DNA of 39,381 nt from Alkalibacterium olivapovliticus (GCF_003003275.1 NZ_PVTO01000025.1:1-39381); one strand, 5' to 3'; shown: positions 16,778-24,492, numbered from the stretch's first letter. Made by a program: numbers and translations. Notes: generated by a model from the sequence alone, not told the origin.

Positions 16778-16847
16778 AACTTTATTAAAAATGTCTGGCT
16801 GGCTTCAAAGATGTTTATATTCATATTATGCAAAGGACGTGACTAAT

Positions 16848-17249
16848 TTGAAAAAACTAATTGGCCCCTTCATAGCCGTACTGGTCTTAATGGCCTGCAG
16901 CTCGCCAGAAGCCGGTATATCTGAACTGGACAATGCACCTGAAGATATTACTGACTTTATTGCGGAGATACCGGCTTACGTTCCAGATTCTACTGCCTCA
17001 GATATGAGACTGCTGTCATTTAATGATGGAGATAATGGGTCTTATGTCGTCTTCTTTTCAAGCGGGCAAGTAGAAGCGGACACACATACTGAAGGAGACA
17101 CCTTAGTCATCAACATGACTGAAACAGATCTGGCAGACGAACAGCCTACTCAGTATACCTATTACCTGACAATCAGTGAGGAGCATGAAGCAGTAGAGGT
17201 CCGTGTCAACGGAGAGAATACCCCATTTGATTTAGTGGCTGGGTTATAG
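16848..17249 (+). CDS. Small lipoprotein, paralogue of the one at 859-1230
   Basis: 133 residues from TTG 16848, preceded by AAAGGA. An ATG 19 codons upstream would give an arginine/cysteine/tyrosine-rich extension that spoils the signal and lies almost on the transcription start, so I reject it. The signal MKKLIGPFIAVLVLMAC has a lipobox at LMAC. The mature domain shares the GI-S-E-LD opening, YVVFFSSG core, EGDTLVINMTE strand and VRVNGE ending with the protein at 859-1230, with a few extra residues. Both use TTG starts. Function unknown. Confidence 0.78.
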   Translation: MKKLIGPFIAVLVLMACSSPEAGISELDNAPEDITDFIAEIPAYVPDSTASDMRLLSFNDGDNGSYVVFFSSGQVEADTHTEGDTLVINMTETDLADEQPTQYTYYLTISEEHEAVEVRVNGENTPFDLVAGL

Positions 17250-17343
17250 CTTAATGCAGTGAATTACTGAACAATTATTACGGTATTTTTTAGAGGCTCA
17301 TAATTGGCTATGTTTACCAAGTCAGATCTACGGAGGTTCCAAA

Positions 17344-17865
17344 ATGATTATAAGAAGAGCACAATTAGAGGATGCACCAGGGATTGCTGATGTACACGTG
17401 GACAGCTGGCGAACCACTTATAAAAATATTATACCCGATTATTACTTGCAGAATCTTTCCTATACCCAGCGAACAGCGTTGTGGGAGAAAAATCTTTCAA
17501 AACAACATCAATATACTCTAGTTGCGGAAAACAGCAATGGTCAGATAATAGGCTTTGCAGATGCCTGGAAAAGAGAGACAAATAATGTCACTCATTCATG
17601 TGATTTAACATCAATATACATATTAGAAGAATATCAAGGGCAAGGAATAGGTAAACTGCTTCTGAAAGATCTGTTTGAGTACTTCAAGAAAATGGCATAC
17701 CACAGGATATTCGTTGAAGTACTTACCGACAATAAAACGCGTTACTTCTATCAATATTACGGCGCAAAATTAATTGACACTAAGGATATCCAAATAGGTG
17801 GTGTCCTATTAAAAGAAGAAATCTACGAATGGGATACCCTTGAAGATGTGCTTGGAAAAGTGTAA
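17344..17865 (+). CDS. GNAT-family N-acetyltransferase
   Basis: 173 residues, the usual GNAT size. MIIRRAQLEDAPGIADVHV is the beta1-alpha1 start. The acetyl-CoA pyrophosphate loop is EEYQGQGIGKLLL at about 98-110 (Q-x-x-G-x-G), and VLTDNKTRYFYQYYGAKLID is the motif B region with its conserved asparagine and tyrosines. The acceptor amine is not predictable. CGGAGG lies 6 bases before the ATG. The gene is probably monocistronic and ends at a clear terminator. Confidence 0.9.
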   Translation: MIIRRAQLEDAPGIADVHVDSWRTTYKNIIPDYYLQNLSYTQRTALWEKNLSKQHQYTLVAENSNGQIIGFADAWKRETNNVTHSCDLTSIYILEEYQGQGIGKLLLKDLFEYFKKMAYHRIFVEVLTDNKTRYFYQYYGAKLIDTKDIQIGGVLLKEEIYEWDTLEDVLGKV

Positions 17866-17880
17866 CGGTCATTAAAAACA

Positions 17881-17928
17881 GATAAAGCGTTCAATCGAGT
17901 TAACAGGATTGAATGCTTTATCTCTTTT
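17881..17928. terminator. Terminator between GNAT and DUF4385 genes
   Basis: 16-bp stem with one mismatch (17881-17896 with 17907-17922), followed by six T on the + strand. Confidence 0.88.
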
Positions 17929-17931
17929 TTG

Positions 17932-18378
17932 CTAGCCATACTTCTTCTGATGCTCTTTCTTTAGCTTGAGATACTCTTCATCTTCTCTGACAATAATCCA
18001 TTTCTTTTCAAAAATAGCCGCTGACTCAGCTTTTTCCTCATTGATATCCCGATCATTCACTTCACCATTTTTGTCGTATTTTCTTCCGCCTTTGTAATTG
18101 GCGTAACGTCTGGACCGGGTGTAACCCATCTGCAGAAACTTCCTCGCCATATCCATTCCGACAAAGTCCCCATCCTCTTTATAGTCAAGATACATCTGAT
18201 GAATCTTTTCAGACGACTCTTTTGCAATCTCAGGCGTTTTAAACCGCCAGTGTGGGAGGATTTCTCCCTTATAGGGTTCTACCAGCAATACCCCTTTTTC
18301 TCCTCTGCCTACTTTGTAAAGTTCAGGCTGTTCACGGAAGTCAATAGTGTCGAAATCCAGATCGTAATCGAATGCCAT
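17932..18378 (-). CDS. DUF4385 protein
   Basis: 148 residues from ATG 18378, which follows AAAGG by 8 bases; the frame opens at GTG 18387 two codons before ATG 18384. The sequence has the highly conserved DUF4385 features: IDFREQPELYKVGRGEKGVL, LVEPYKGEILPHWRFKTPEI, DFVGMDMARKFLQMGYTRSR and RRYANYKGGRKY. The family is cytosolic and uncharacterised. Arg/Tyr-rich conserved patches suggest nucleic-acid or ligand binding, but this is only a guess. It is convergent with the GNAT gene, and a 570-base noncoding region with palindromes lies upstream. Confidence 0.85.
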   Translation of the reverse strand: MAFDYDLDFDTIDFREQPELYKVGRGEKGVLLVEPYKGEILPHWRFKTPEIAKESSEKIHQMYLDYKEDGDFVGMDMARKFLQMGYTRSRRYANYKGGRKYDKNGEVNDRDINEEKAESAAIFEKKWIIVREDEEYLKLKKEHQKKYG

Positions 18379-18557
18379 GCTCATCACCTTTACCTAGTTT
18401 ATTTTATACTAGTATACACTAAATAGTTTCTCTGGCGGAAGCTTCAAATCCTACAGTATAAATGTTAGCTGATACTAGAAAAGTATCGAGCAGAAAGAGC
18501 GCTCTAGATGTAAATTTTATAACGAAGAGTCACATTTTATCATGAAATCAACACTAT

Positions 18558-18697
18558 CTTAAGAAGTTCGTATGATTATTCTCTAAACTTCTGAACTTCC
18601 CAGCCTTTTCTTAAGAAATAGTGACATGTTCAGACCAAACTTCTTAAGTAAAACTGTGATCTTCAGAAGTTTCCGCTCAGCATACTTAAACTCCTTA
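18558..18697. repeat. Second palindrome array with a period of about 51 bp
   Basis: Three clear units start at 18558, 18610 and 18661 (spacings 52 and 51). Each consists of a version of CTTAAGAAGTTT, about 14 bases, then its complement AAACTTCTTAAG, then about 13 variable bases. Weaker hairpins seem to continue the phase on both sides (for example around 18713, and CTGTCTT/AAGACAG at 18832-18859). The sequence is unrelated to the array at 10704-11041, but unit size and design are the same. The surrounding 18379-18950 contains no plausible gene. Confidence 0.6.
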
Positions 18698-18950
18698 CAT
18701 AAACAATTATGTACCCAAAGGATGTCGGATAGTTTTCAATCTTTACCTAACAAAACCAAGTATTTATCAAGAAAACTCCGGTCCATAATAGCTGCCTTCA
18801 AACAGAAACCATCATTCTTCTGTTCCAGCGACTGTCTTCGCTTTGATAACGTAAGACAGCTGGATAAAAAATAGATTAGATGCAAGGTCGTGCCTCGGTT
18901 TGTGCTACTGTCTATTGTTTTGAAAAGAAATCCCTCTGTATCAGAACTGC

Positions 18951-19673
18951 TTATAGGTGATTCCCAGTATATCCGTAAAAATCATCTTTCTTGATTTGTC
19001 GTTTTGACACTTTATTTTCCTTCAAATAATTCGTGACAGATTGGACAAAAGAGGTAGGGCCTGCTGTAAAGTATCGACCACCATTTCCATGTATGTCTAT
19101 AAAGGATTGGATTTCTTTAAACACCTCTTCTCGTGAGTGAAAAGATGAAACAGAAATATTTTCTATTGAAGCTGCCTGATCCAGGTCCTTTTTAAACAGA
19201 AAATCCTCATTATTGCTCAAATATAGCAGCGTAACATTTTGATTCTTCAGGTTCTTGTCGTGTTCAAGCTGTTTTAAGATAGATCGGAATGGTGTAACCC
19301 CTATTCCACCAGCGATCAGTAAAGTTGGTGACGAATCTTTCAGATAAAACGATCCGACAGCTCCGCTTAATTGAATCTGCATGCCTTGTTCAAGTCCCAG
19401 TAAAGCTTGTTTGAACTCGCTTTTATTTTTCCCGATTTTTGTAGTGATCTGAATCTGGTCTTCGGAAGAAGTCGAAGCGATACTAAAGGGTCGAGTGCGG
19501 TTTTTGATTTTTTTGTGTGTGATATCAAACAGTCCATGCTGACCGGATTTCCAGTCAAGCCCGGTCGGTTTTTCAAATAGAAACGTATACACATCATTTT
19601 GTTCTTTATAATATTTAATAAAGTTAAGGGGCTGTTTTTTAAAAATATTAAACAGATCATTCCATTTACTCAT
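18951..19673 (-). CDS. Ferredoxin reductase-like FAD/NAD(P) oxidoreductase
   Basis: 240 residues from ATG 19673, chosen because TGGAG lies 6 bases upstream; earlier in-frame ATGs (19694, 19685) lie inside the previous gene. The FAD-binding motif RTRPFSIAS and the NAD(P)-binding motif LLIAGGIGVTPFRSIL identify the ferredoxin-NADP reductase superfamily. The C-terminal GRYFTAGPTSFVQSV is the usual nicotinamide-side loop. No iron-sulfur domain or membrane segment is present, so an electron partner must come from elsewhere. Last gene of an operon after an ArsR regulator and an SRPBCC protein; ATGAGTAA overlaps the upstream stop. Confidence 0.87.
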   Translation of the reverse strand: MSKWNDLFNIFKKQPLNFIKYYKEQNDVYTFLFEKPTGLDWKSGQHGLFDITHKKIKNRTRPFSIASTSSEDQIQITTKIGKNKSEFKQALLGLEQGMQIQLSGAVGSFYLKDSSPTLLIAGGIGVTPFRSILKQLEHDKNLKNQNVTLLYLSNNEDFLFKKDLDQAASIENISVSSFHSREEVFKEIQSFIDIHGNGGRYFTAGPTSFVQSVTNYLKENKVSKRQIKKDDFYGYTGNHL

Positions 19674-20109
19674 ATTTTTCTCCATTCTGTTCATTCTTTG
19701 TCACCAGAAGGGTTTCCAGCTTCCTGCAAAATTCAGTCCAGCTATAGACCGCTCCTTGGATAGCCCCTTTAGTCACCTTAGTTTCTTCGCTGAATCCACT
19801 TTGATCTAATGTCAAAGTGGTGCTGCCATCTGCTTGTTCTTCTAATCTCCAGACGATGATCGTTTCTTCTTCAGCACTGTGCCATGTATAGGAAAGTTTA
19901 TATGGTTCTTCGATTTCAAGAACTTTACAATTTACGATCCCATCCCACCAGTCATTCGGTTCAGCACGAAATTGAAACGTATGGCCAATAACAGGTTCGA
20001 AATCATTACTCCATATCCATTTACTTAATGTTTTTGAATCGGTTAATGCAGTCCAGACTTTTTCAATAGAAAAAGGAAAATGGTGATGCACAGAAAGATC
20101 TGGTTTCAT
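19666..20109 (-). CDS. SRPBCC (AHSA1-type) domain protein
   Basis: 147 residues. VHHHFPFSIEKVWTALTDSK is the classic AHSA1/START-like opening, followed by LSKWIWSNDFEPVIGHTFQF and the closing GAVYSWTEFCRKLETLL helix. These form a small-molecule-binding helix-grip cavity. In Firmicutes such genes often follow an ArsR-type repressor, as here, and their ligands are unknown. The gene overlaps the regulator by 4 bases (ATGA) and the flavoreductase by 8 bases, so the three are translationally coupled. Confidence 0.85.
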   Translation of the reverse strand: MKPDLSVHHHFPFSIEKVWTALTDSKTLSKWIWSNDFEPVIGHTFQFRAEPNDWWDGIVNCKVLEIEEPYKLSYTWHSAEEETIIVWRLEEQADGSTTLTLDQSGFSEETKVTKGAIQGAVYSWTEFCRKLETLLVTKNEQNGEKYE

Positions 20110-20435
20110 TTAGTTTCATCCTCCAAAAGTTGATGTAGTGTATTCATACGTTCGTTCCAGAACCCTTCATAAAAGGTTACCCACTCTTTTACTTCTTTAA
20201 GTGGAAAAGGATTTAGCTTATAGCGTGTCTCCCTACCAATTTTACGTCTCTTTACCAGATCCGCTTCCCATAAAATAGTCAGGTGCTTTGAAATAGCCGT
20301 CCTGCCTATTTCAAAGTGGACAGTTAACTGATATAGCGGTGTCTCGTCTGTTTCTGATAACAAATGGAGCAGTTCCCTTCTTGTAGGGTCTGCTATGGCT
20401 TCAAAGACATCTCTTTTTTCTACCTTCGTAATCAT
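20106..20435 (-). CDS. ArsR-family winged-helix repressor
   Basis: 109 residues. VFEAIADPTRRELLHLLSE is the typical start and the recognition helix is GRTAISKHLTILWEADLV, followed by the wing KIGRETRYKLNP. No cysteine cluster for metal binding is seen, so this belongs to the non-metal ArsR group that accompanies AHSA1 proteins. AAGGAGAGGAG precedes the ATG. It leads the three-gene operon and probably represses the promoter at 20488-20517. Confidence 0.9.
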   Translation of the reverse strand: MITKVEKRDVFEAIADPTRRELLHLLSETDETPLYQLTVHFEIGRTAISKHLTILWEADLVKRRKIGRETRYKLNPFPLKEVKEWVTFYEGFWNERMNTLHQLLEDETK

Positions 20436-20487
20436 TAGTATCTCCTCTCCTTTTCAGGACACTAAACTGTTCCCTATTTGCATCATA

Positions 20488-20517
20488 ATAATACGACACC
20501 TTAAATAGTCTTATCAA
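20488..20517 (-). promoter_or_regulatory. Promoter of the ArsR operon
   Basis: On the - strand TTGATA (20512-20517) and TATTAT (20488-20493) are separated by 18 bases. The 20520-20720 stretch beyond it holds only a doubtful 29-codon ORF and no other feature. Confidence 0.5.
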
Positions 20518-20720
20518 CTGTTATTCTAACACCTGTACTGATTTGACTGGTTATTATCAGTCGTTCAATCGTTGTAATGTATTTGATTCATTCTATTTTA
20601 AGTCGAACAGCATAACGCTTGGAAGTCACTTAATGACTACCAAAGGAAAAATAATTAAGGAATTGAACTGGCTAATGTCCACCGATTCACTCTTACTTGA
20701 AAATCGTATTATCAGCGTAT

Positions 20721-20751
20721 AAAAAAACTCCCTTTGGAAGAGAGTTTTTTT
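20721..20751 (-). terminator. Terminator of the barnase-barstar operon
   Basis: AAAAAAACTC...CTT pairs with AAG...GAGTTTTTTT around a 3-base loop; A and T runs allow it to work in both directions. It lies 14 bases past the barstar stop. Confidence 0.85.
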
Positions 20752-20764
20752 ATACTGGCAACTT

Positions 20765-21034
20765 TTATATAATTTTAAACACTATATGCTCGTTAGCTGC
20801 CACCGCATCTTTAAATGTAGAGATGAGCGCCTCTGCATATGGTCCTAAGTTCGCTTTTAAACCTGATTTATGAAGCAGCATGATTTCCAGATCCCGACTT
20901 TGTGAAGTTAGTGCATCATACAAGGCATCGAGGTTGCGTCCGTGATACCCCTCGATTTTCAATTGTTCCTGCAGAATGTCATGTGTTTTCTCTTTACTGG
21001 TCATCAGTTTTCCATTCAATTTGACTAATCGCAT
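20765..21034 (-). CDS. Barstar-family ribonuclease inhibitor
   Basis: 89 residues, the same size as barstar. The key helix GYHGRNLDALYDAL matches barstar's YYGENLDALWDCL, with Asp40 at the position of Asp39, which plugs the barnase active site, and Tyr39 replacing Trp38. An acidic residue (Asp76) lies about where barstar has Glu76. The protein has no signal and stays in the cytosol, where it would neutralise any RNase made before export. The ATG lies 3 bases after the RNase stop, so the two are translated together. In Bacillus amyloliquefaciens the two genes are, as far as I recall, not adjacent. Confidence 0.88.
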   Translation of the reverse strand: MRLVKLNGKLMTSKEKTHDILQEQLKIEGYHGRNLDALYDALTSQSRDLEIMLLHKSGLKANLGPYAEALISTFKDAVAANEHIVFKII

Positions 21035-21037
21035 AGA

Positions 21038-21544
21038 TTATTCCTCTCCGTAGAGCAGCGTGAAACTATCATAATGGTCATCGGTGTAATAGATTAGCCC
21101 ATCCGACGAATACACCAGACGTTCAGCCCCGCGGTACCCACCGTCATAATTGACATCTGCCTCAAAATATCGACGGCCGTCTTCTTCAGGAAGAAGACCT
21201 TCCCGGTTACCAAAATAATCCCCGCCGATGATCATCTGATCAGTCACGTCCCATAAGTTGCCTTCACTAGCATCCCAGCCCAGTTCACGCGCCTCCGCCT
21301 TTGTCAGATAGTTATGAGGCAGCTCATCAAACGCGTACAAGTACAGCGCCACATCTTCCGGTGATGAATAATAATCATCCTCGTCCAAATCGTCCAGTAG
21401 ATCAGCATCGTATGAACTGTCAGCATCTTCCTGACTCGTCTGAGTCGATTCCGTCATGTCCTCCAGTACTGTTTCCAGCTCAGCACACCCTGAAAGGACT
21501 AGGGTAAGAGCCAGGATTCCAAGTGTAAAAAGTCGTTTAGTCAT
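21038..21544 (-). CDS. Barnase-type ribonuclease predicted to be a lipoprotein
   Basis: 168 residues from ATG 21544 (GAAGGAAA upstream; a TTG six codons earlier overlaps it). Signal MTKRLFTLGILALTLVLSGC with a lipobox at Cys20, an acidic linker (about 21-62), then a barnase/RNase T1-like domain (63-168). The catalytic set is complete and in exact register with barnase: Lys82 (barnase 27), Glu128 (73), Arg138 (83), Arg142 (87) and His157 (102). It should cleave RNA through a 2',3'-cyclic phosphate. Ordinary barnase is freely secreted; here lipidation would tether it outside the membrane. The barstar gene follows at once. Confidence 0.92.
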   Translation of the reverse strand: MTKRLFTLGILALTLVLSGCAELETVLEDMTESTQTSQEDADSSYDADLLDDLDEDDYYSSPEDVALYLYAFDELPHNYLTKAEARELGWDASEGNLWDVTDQMIIGGDYFGNREGLLPEEDGRRYFEADVNYDGGYRGAERLVYSSDGLIYYTDDHYDSFTLLYGEE

Positions 21545-21675
21545 ACAATTTCCTTCTTTCAAAATTAATAGAATAGTCTTGAGAATCTAATTGAAAAAAA
21601 CTACCTATGGTCATTTTAGTTTTTCTCTATACTATTGCACGAAAACCTTTCAGGTTCAACTTATTTGAAGGCATA

Positions 21676-21707
21676 AAAAGAACCCCTTAAAAAAGGAGTT
21701 TTTATAC
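21676..21707. terminator. Terminator after the small protein gene at 21736
   Basis: AACCCCTT pairs with AAGGAGTT (one mismatch), flanked by A-run and T-run. On the - strand it ends the small basic protein gene; it lies upstream of the barnase promoter region. Confidence 0.75.
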
Positions 21708-21735
21708 TATACTATTGTCATAAGCTCTTAGTTAA

Positions 21736-21864
21736 TTATTTATTAAAAATCACTGGAGCTTTTCTCATAAATTTCTGATCATTTTTCGGTGTGCTAGTCT
21801 GTATAGACTTTCCGCCACCTTGTTTATTCTTAATTAGTTCTTTCATTTTTTCTTTTGGACTCAT
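21736..21864 (-). CDS. Small basic protein with KNKQGGGKS motif, copy 1
   Basis: 42 residues, lysine-rich, no signal or membrane segment. Start MSPKEKMKELIKNKQGGGKS, then TPKNDQKFMRKAPV and an FNK end. Two paralogues lie at 38608-38733 and 38785-38913. Between copies the core codons for Lys-Asn-Lys differ only at third positions, which shows selection on the protein. The site AAGGTGGTGC lies 5 bases upstream and is nearly the same in all copies. The upstream region (21889-21984) is also duplicated at 38939-39034. I do not recognise the family. A helix followed by Gly-Gly could be a processed leader (as in ComC or bacteriocin precursors), or the protein could bind nucleic acid. A terminator follows. 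Confidence 0.8.
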   Translation of the reverse strand: MSPKEKMKELIKNKQGGGKSIQTSTPKNDQKFMRKAPVIFNK

Positions 21865-21888
21865 TGCTTGCACCACCTTGTTTGTAAC

Positions 21889-21984
21889 ACTGCACACTCT
21901 ATATGCGACTATTGATTAATTAAAGGCATCAGAAAAATGCCAACACTCTATTATATGTCAAAAGGCTAGTGAAAACCACCTTTA
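21889..21984 (-). promoter_or_regulatory. Duplicated promoter/leader of the small basic protein gene, copy 1
   Basis: Read on the - strand: the box AAAGGTGGTTTT, then TTTGACATATAATAGAGTG (TATAAT at 21950-21955), a short hairpin GGCAT/ATGCC, and GTGTGCAG. The same blocks with the same spacing occur at 38939-39034; the -10 is 86 bases from the start codon here and 87 there. TTGACA directly abuts TATAAT and so cannot be its -35 box. The AAAGGTGGTTTT box lies where a -35 or activator site would be. Confidence 0.7.
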
Positions 21985-22028
21985 TTCAGCAGGACACATG
22001 AAAGGACCCTGACGTTTTTGATAATTGA

Positions 22029-22430
22029 TTATCTGAATGAATCAAACTCGCGCTCAATAGCAGCCGTCACTTCTTCAGAGTATTGTATTCCCTGCGGAAA
22101 TTCACTTCGTGATTCGGATATTGAAATTGAACCGTCGTTATTCTCATAGAAAATAATGATGCCTTCCGAAGAATTATCCGACGTTTCCCAATATACCGTT
22201 CCCGAAATGCTAGTCATCACAATATTTTCGATAACAAATCCGACTTCTTCAACCGGTTCTTCTTCTCTCGGCAATTCCGCCAGTCTAGCGGCTTCTCTTT
22301 GAGCATGTGTGTCCGTTGCTGCATCAATTCGAGTAATTAAAAATAACGCTATACCGCCTATAACTAACAATCCCATTACTATCATCGAAATCGTTCCGAC
22401 TACGTATATCAGTTTGTCGTGACGTTTCAT
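22029..22430 (-). CDS. Single-pass membrane protein of unknown function
   Basis: 133 residues. A short basic N-terminus (MKRHDKL) is followed by one long membrane segment (about 8-33), then an acidic extracellular or periplasmic-side part. The external domain has a pattern of beta strands (ENIVMTSISGTVYWETSDN, then GIIIFYENNDGSISISES). AAGGGGG lies upstream of the ATG. It has no recognised domain. It lies downstream of the two-gene ABC exporter on the same strand but beyond that operon's terminator, so it is probably expressed separately. Confidence 0.68.
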   Translation of the reverse strand: MKRHDKLIYVVGTISMIVMGLLVIGGIALFLITRIDAATDTHAQREAARLAELPREEEPVEEVGFVIENIVMTSISGTVYWETSDNSSEGIIIFYENNDGSISISESRSEFPQGIQYSEEVTAAIEREFDSFR

Positions 22431-22663
22431 TCATTTTTCCCCCTTGTTACTTTACCCATTGCACTGCTTTCCGTTAATAATTTATATATGTTGTAAAATA
22501 ACCCTATACCTAACTATTAATGATTACAAGGGTTAAATCAGATTCAGTTTAATTCGCGACAGTTTTCTTTATATCGTTCGTTAGATACTTTAGATTAAGT
22601 TACACTTAATATTCTTGATACTATGAATATGTAAATGAGTATTATTCCTCCTCGAGTATAAAA
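22431..22663. other. Intergenic region without recognised genes
   Basis: AT-rich spacer between the membrane protein gene and the exporter terminator. No ORF with a ribosome site was seen. It should contain the promoter of the gene ending at 22029, but I could not fix it. Confidence 0.5.
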
Positions 22664-22692
22664 AAGACACCCTCCAAAGAAGAAAGTGTCTT
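22664..22692 (-). terminator. Terminator of the ABC exporter operon
   Basis: AAGACAC pairs with GTGTCTT, and on the - strand T-run TTTTTT follows. It lies 27 bases past the stop at 22720. A closely similar hairpin occurs at 39185-39213. Confidence 0.85.
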
Positions 22693-22719
22693 AAATCATT
22701 TCAATTGATTGGTCAAAAA

Positions 22720-24492
22720 TCAGTTCATATACCAGCTGGACTGAGATTCATACATCTCTGAATACTGACCTTTGTTTGCCAGCAGTTCTTGATGAGTCCC
22801 CGTCTCGACCACTTTCCCTTTATCCAGTACGACGATCTTATCCGCAATTTTAGCCGATCCGAGGCGGTGAGTCACAATCACAGACGTCTTGTCTTTAGAT
22901 ATCTCTGCAAATTTCTCATACAGCCGACTTTCTTCCAACGGATCGATTGCCGCAGTCGGTTCGTCCAGCACGATGAGGTCATGAAGGCGATACAGACCTC
23001 TAGCGATTGAAACCCGTTGCCATTGACCACCGGATAAATCGATTCCACCAAATTCCCGTGAAAGCATGGTTTCCGTTCCTTCAGGATAACTACGAGATTC
23101 CCAGTCTACACCTGCTTGTTCCATCAGGGGAACCAAGTCTGCTTCTCCACCAGAATCGCTGATACGGATGTTTTCTTCAAGGGTTAACTGATACCGCTGA
23201 TAATACTGGAAAACAGCTGATACCCCCTTATACAGCTTCTCAGGTGAAACAGTACTGATTGCGTGTCCATCAACTTTGATTTCTCCACTAGTTGGTTCAT
23301 ATAGTCCCAGCAGCAGCTTAGTAAAGGTCGATTTCCCTGCCCCGTTCTCACCGACAATAGCAACGGTTTCTCCATTTTTTATAGACAGTGACACATCATC
23401 GATACTCGGGTGCTGTGCGTTGGGATAGGAGAAAGAAACCCTTTCAAACTCAACAGTTCCTCTCCAGTTCACTTCTCTGTCTTCCCCCGTTTTTTCCGGC
23501 AGATCAAACAGCTTGATGAGGTAACTGATTTTCCCTAGATCTTCTGCCACCACTGTAAAATGGTCGCTGATCAATTCTTCGATCATGTCGCTTAACTCAT
23601 TGACACTCGCCAGTACAGCTGCAAATGCGCCCACTGTGATCCACCCATTCTGCAGGGAATGGAAAAGGAGATACAAAATGATCACGTCATTAATACCGTT
23701 CAGTATTTCTGTGATCAAATCAAACGTCGCAGCTCTTGCATCTGCTTTCCAGGTCTCGCGGTTAAGCAGATGAACACTGGTCATGTATTTCCCTTTGAAA
23801 AATCCAAAAATACCTAACTGACGAGTTTCCTTAAAGTATTGCCTCCCTATCATGGCATCCTCATAAAACAGTCTTTTCCGTCTCAACGGGGCTGACTGTT
23901 CTTCCAGATCCATGTACAATTTTGACCTGACCACCAGCGCCACCATTTTAGTTGCAAAGGTTAGGAGAATGACTAAGGTGAGCAGAGGAATCAGATTATA
24001 CAGGTAGATGGCAATAATGATAATGTATGGCAGGTAAAGTGTTGTCGCGCTAATGATTGTATTGCCAACCCCGAAGGCCTGACTTGTACCTTCGGACGCT
24101 TTGTTGATGTCATCCAGCATCTGTGGGTCTTCAAACAAAACAGGTTCCAGCTTAGCTGTTTTTTCTGCCACTTTTCTGGACATAAAGCCATGCATTCGTG
24201 CCTCTATCGTATTCATGTAATAAGTGTACAGAGCAATAACGGCTTCCTGACTTGTCAGAAATACAATAAGGAGGATGACCGGCAAAATCGCAGCTTCCAT
24301 TGTCCGGCCACCCGCTGCGAGTTCCGTCACACTGTCAAAGGCAAATTGCATCACCCAGACACTCAACCCAGTCAGCACACCCAAAGTTACTCCAATCAAA
24401 AGATAGAAACTGGTTGCTGTTGGCCAGCATATAAATGTATACTTTAAGACCTCACGTGCGACCTTAAATAGTGGCACTTTCTTTTTAGGCAT
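22720..24492 (-). CDS. ABC exporter, fused permease and ATPase, second subunit
   Basis: 590 residues: an N-terminal six-helix exporter domain (about 1-320) and a C-terminal ATPase. Walker A is GENGAGKSTFTK, the signature LSGGQWQRVSIARGLY, Walker B LIVLDEPTAAIDP with the catalytic Glu, and the switch His lies in VIVTHRLGSA. The LSGGQWQR form is common in peptide and lantibiotic exporters, but no C39 protease domain is present. It overlaps the upstream subunit by 8 bases and would form a heterodimer with it. Both ATP sites look complete, unlike many heterodimeric exporters. Substrate unknown. Confidence 0.9.
   Translation of the reverse strand: MPKKKVPLFKVAREVLKYTFICWPTATSFYLLIGVTLGVLTGLSVWVMQFAFDSVTELAAGGRTMEAAILPVILLIVFLTSQEAVIALYTYYMNTIEARMHGFMSRKVAEKTAKLEPVLFEDPQMLDDINKASEGTSQAFGVGNTIISATTLYLPYIIIIAIYLYNLIPLLTLVILLTFATKMVALVVRSKLYMDLEEQSAPLRRKRLFYEDAMIGRQYFKETRQLGIFGFFKGKYMTSVHLLNRETWKADARAATFDLITEILNGINDVIILYLLFHSLQNGWITVGAFAAVLASVNELSDMIEELISDHFTVVAEDLGKISYLIKLFDLPEKTGEDREVNWRGTVEFERVSFSYPNAQHPSIDDVSLSIKNGETVAIVGENGAGKSTFTKLLLGLYEPTSGEIKVDGHAISTVSPEKLYKGVSAVFQYYQRYQLTLEENIRISDSGGEADLVPLMEQAGVDWESRSYPEGTETMLSREFGGIDLSGGQWQRVSIARGLYRLHDLIVLDEPTAAIDPLEESRLYEKFAEISKDKTSVIVTHRLGSAKIADKIVVLDKGKVVETGTHQELLANKGQYSEMYESQSSWYMN

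Noticed and set aside
20631-20720. 29-codon ORF (MTTKGKIIKELNWL...) ending at the terminator
   Set aside because: No ribosome site, no relatives recognised, and it lies in the gap upstream of the ArsR promoter. Too short to support.
21956-21961. TTGACA as the -35 box of the small-protein promoter
   Set aside because: It abuts the TATAAT directly with no spacer, and no good -10 lies 17 bases further on, so it cannot work as a normal -35.
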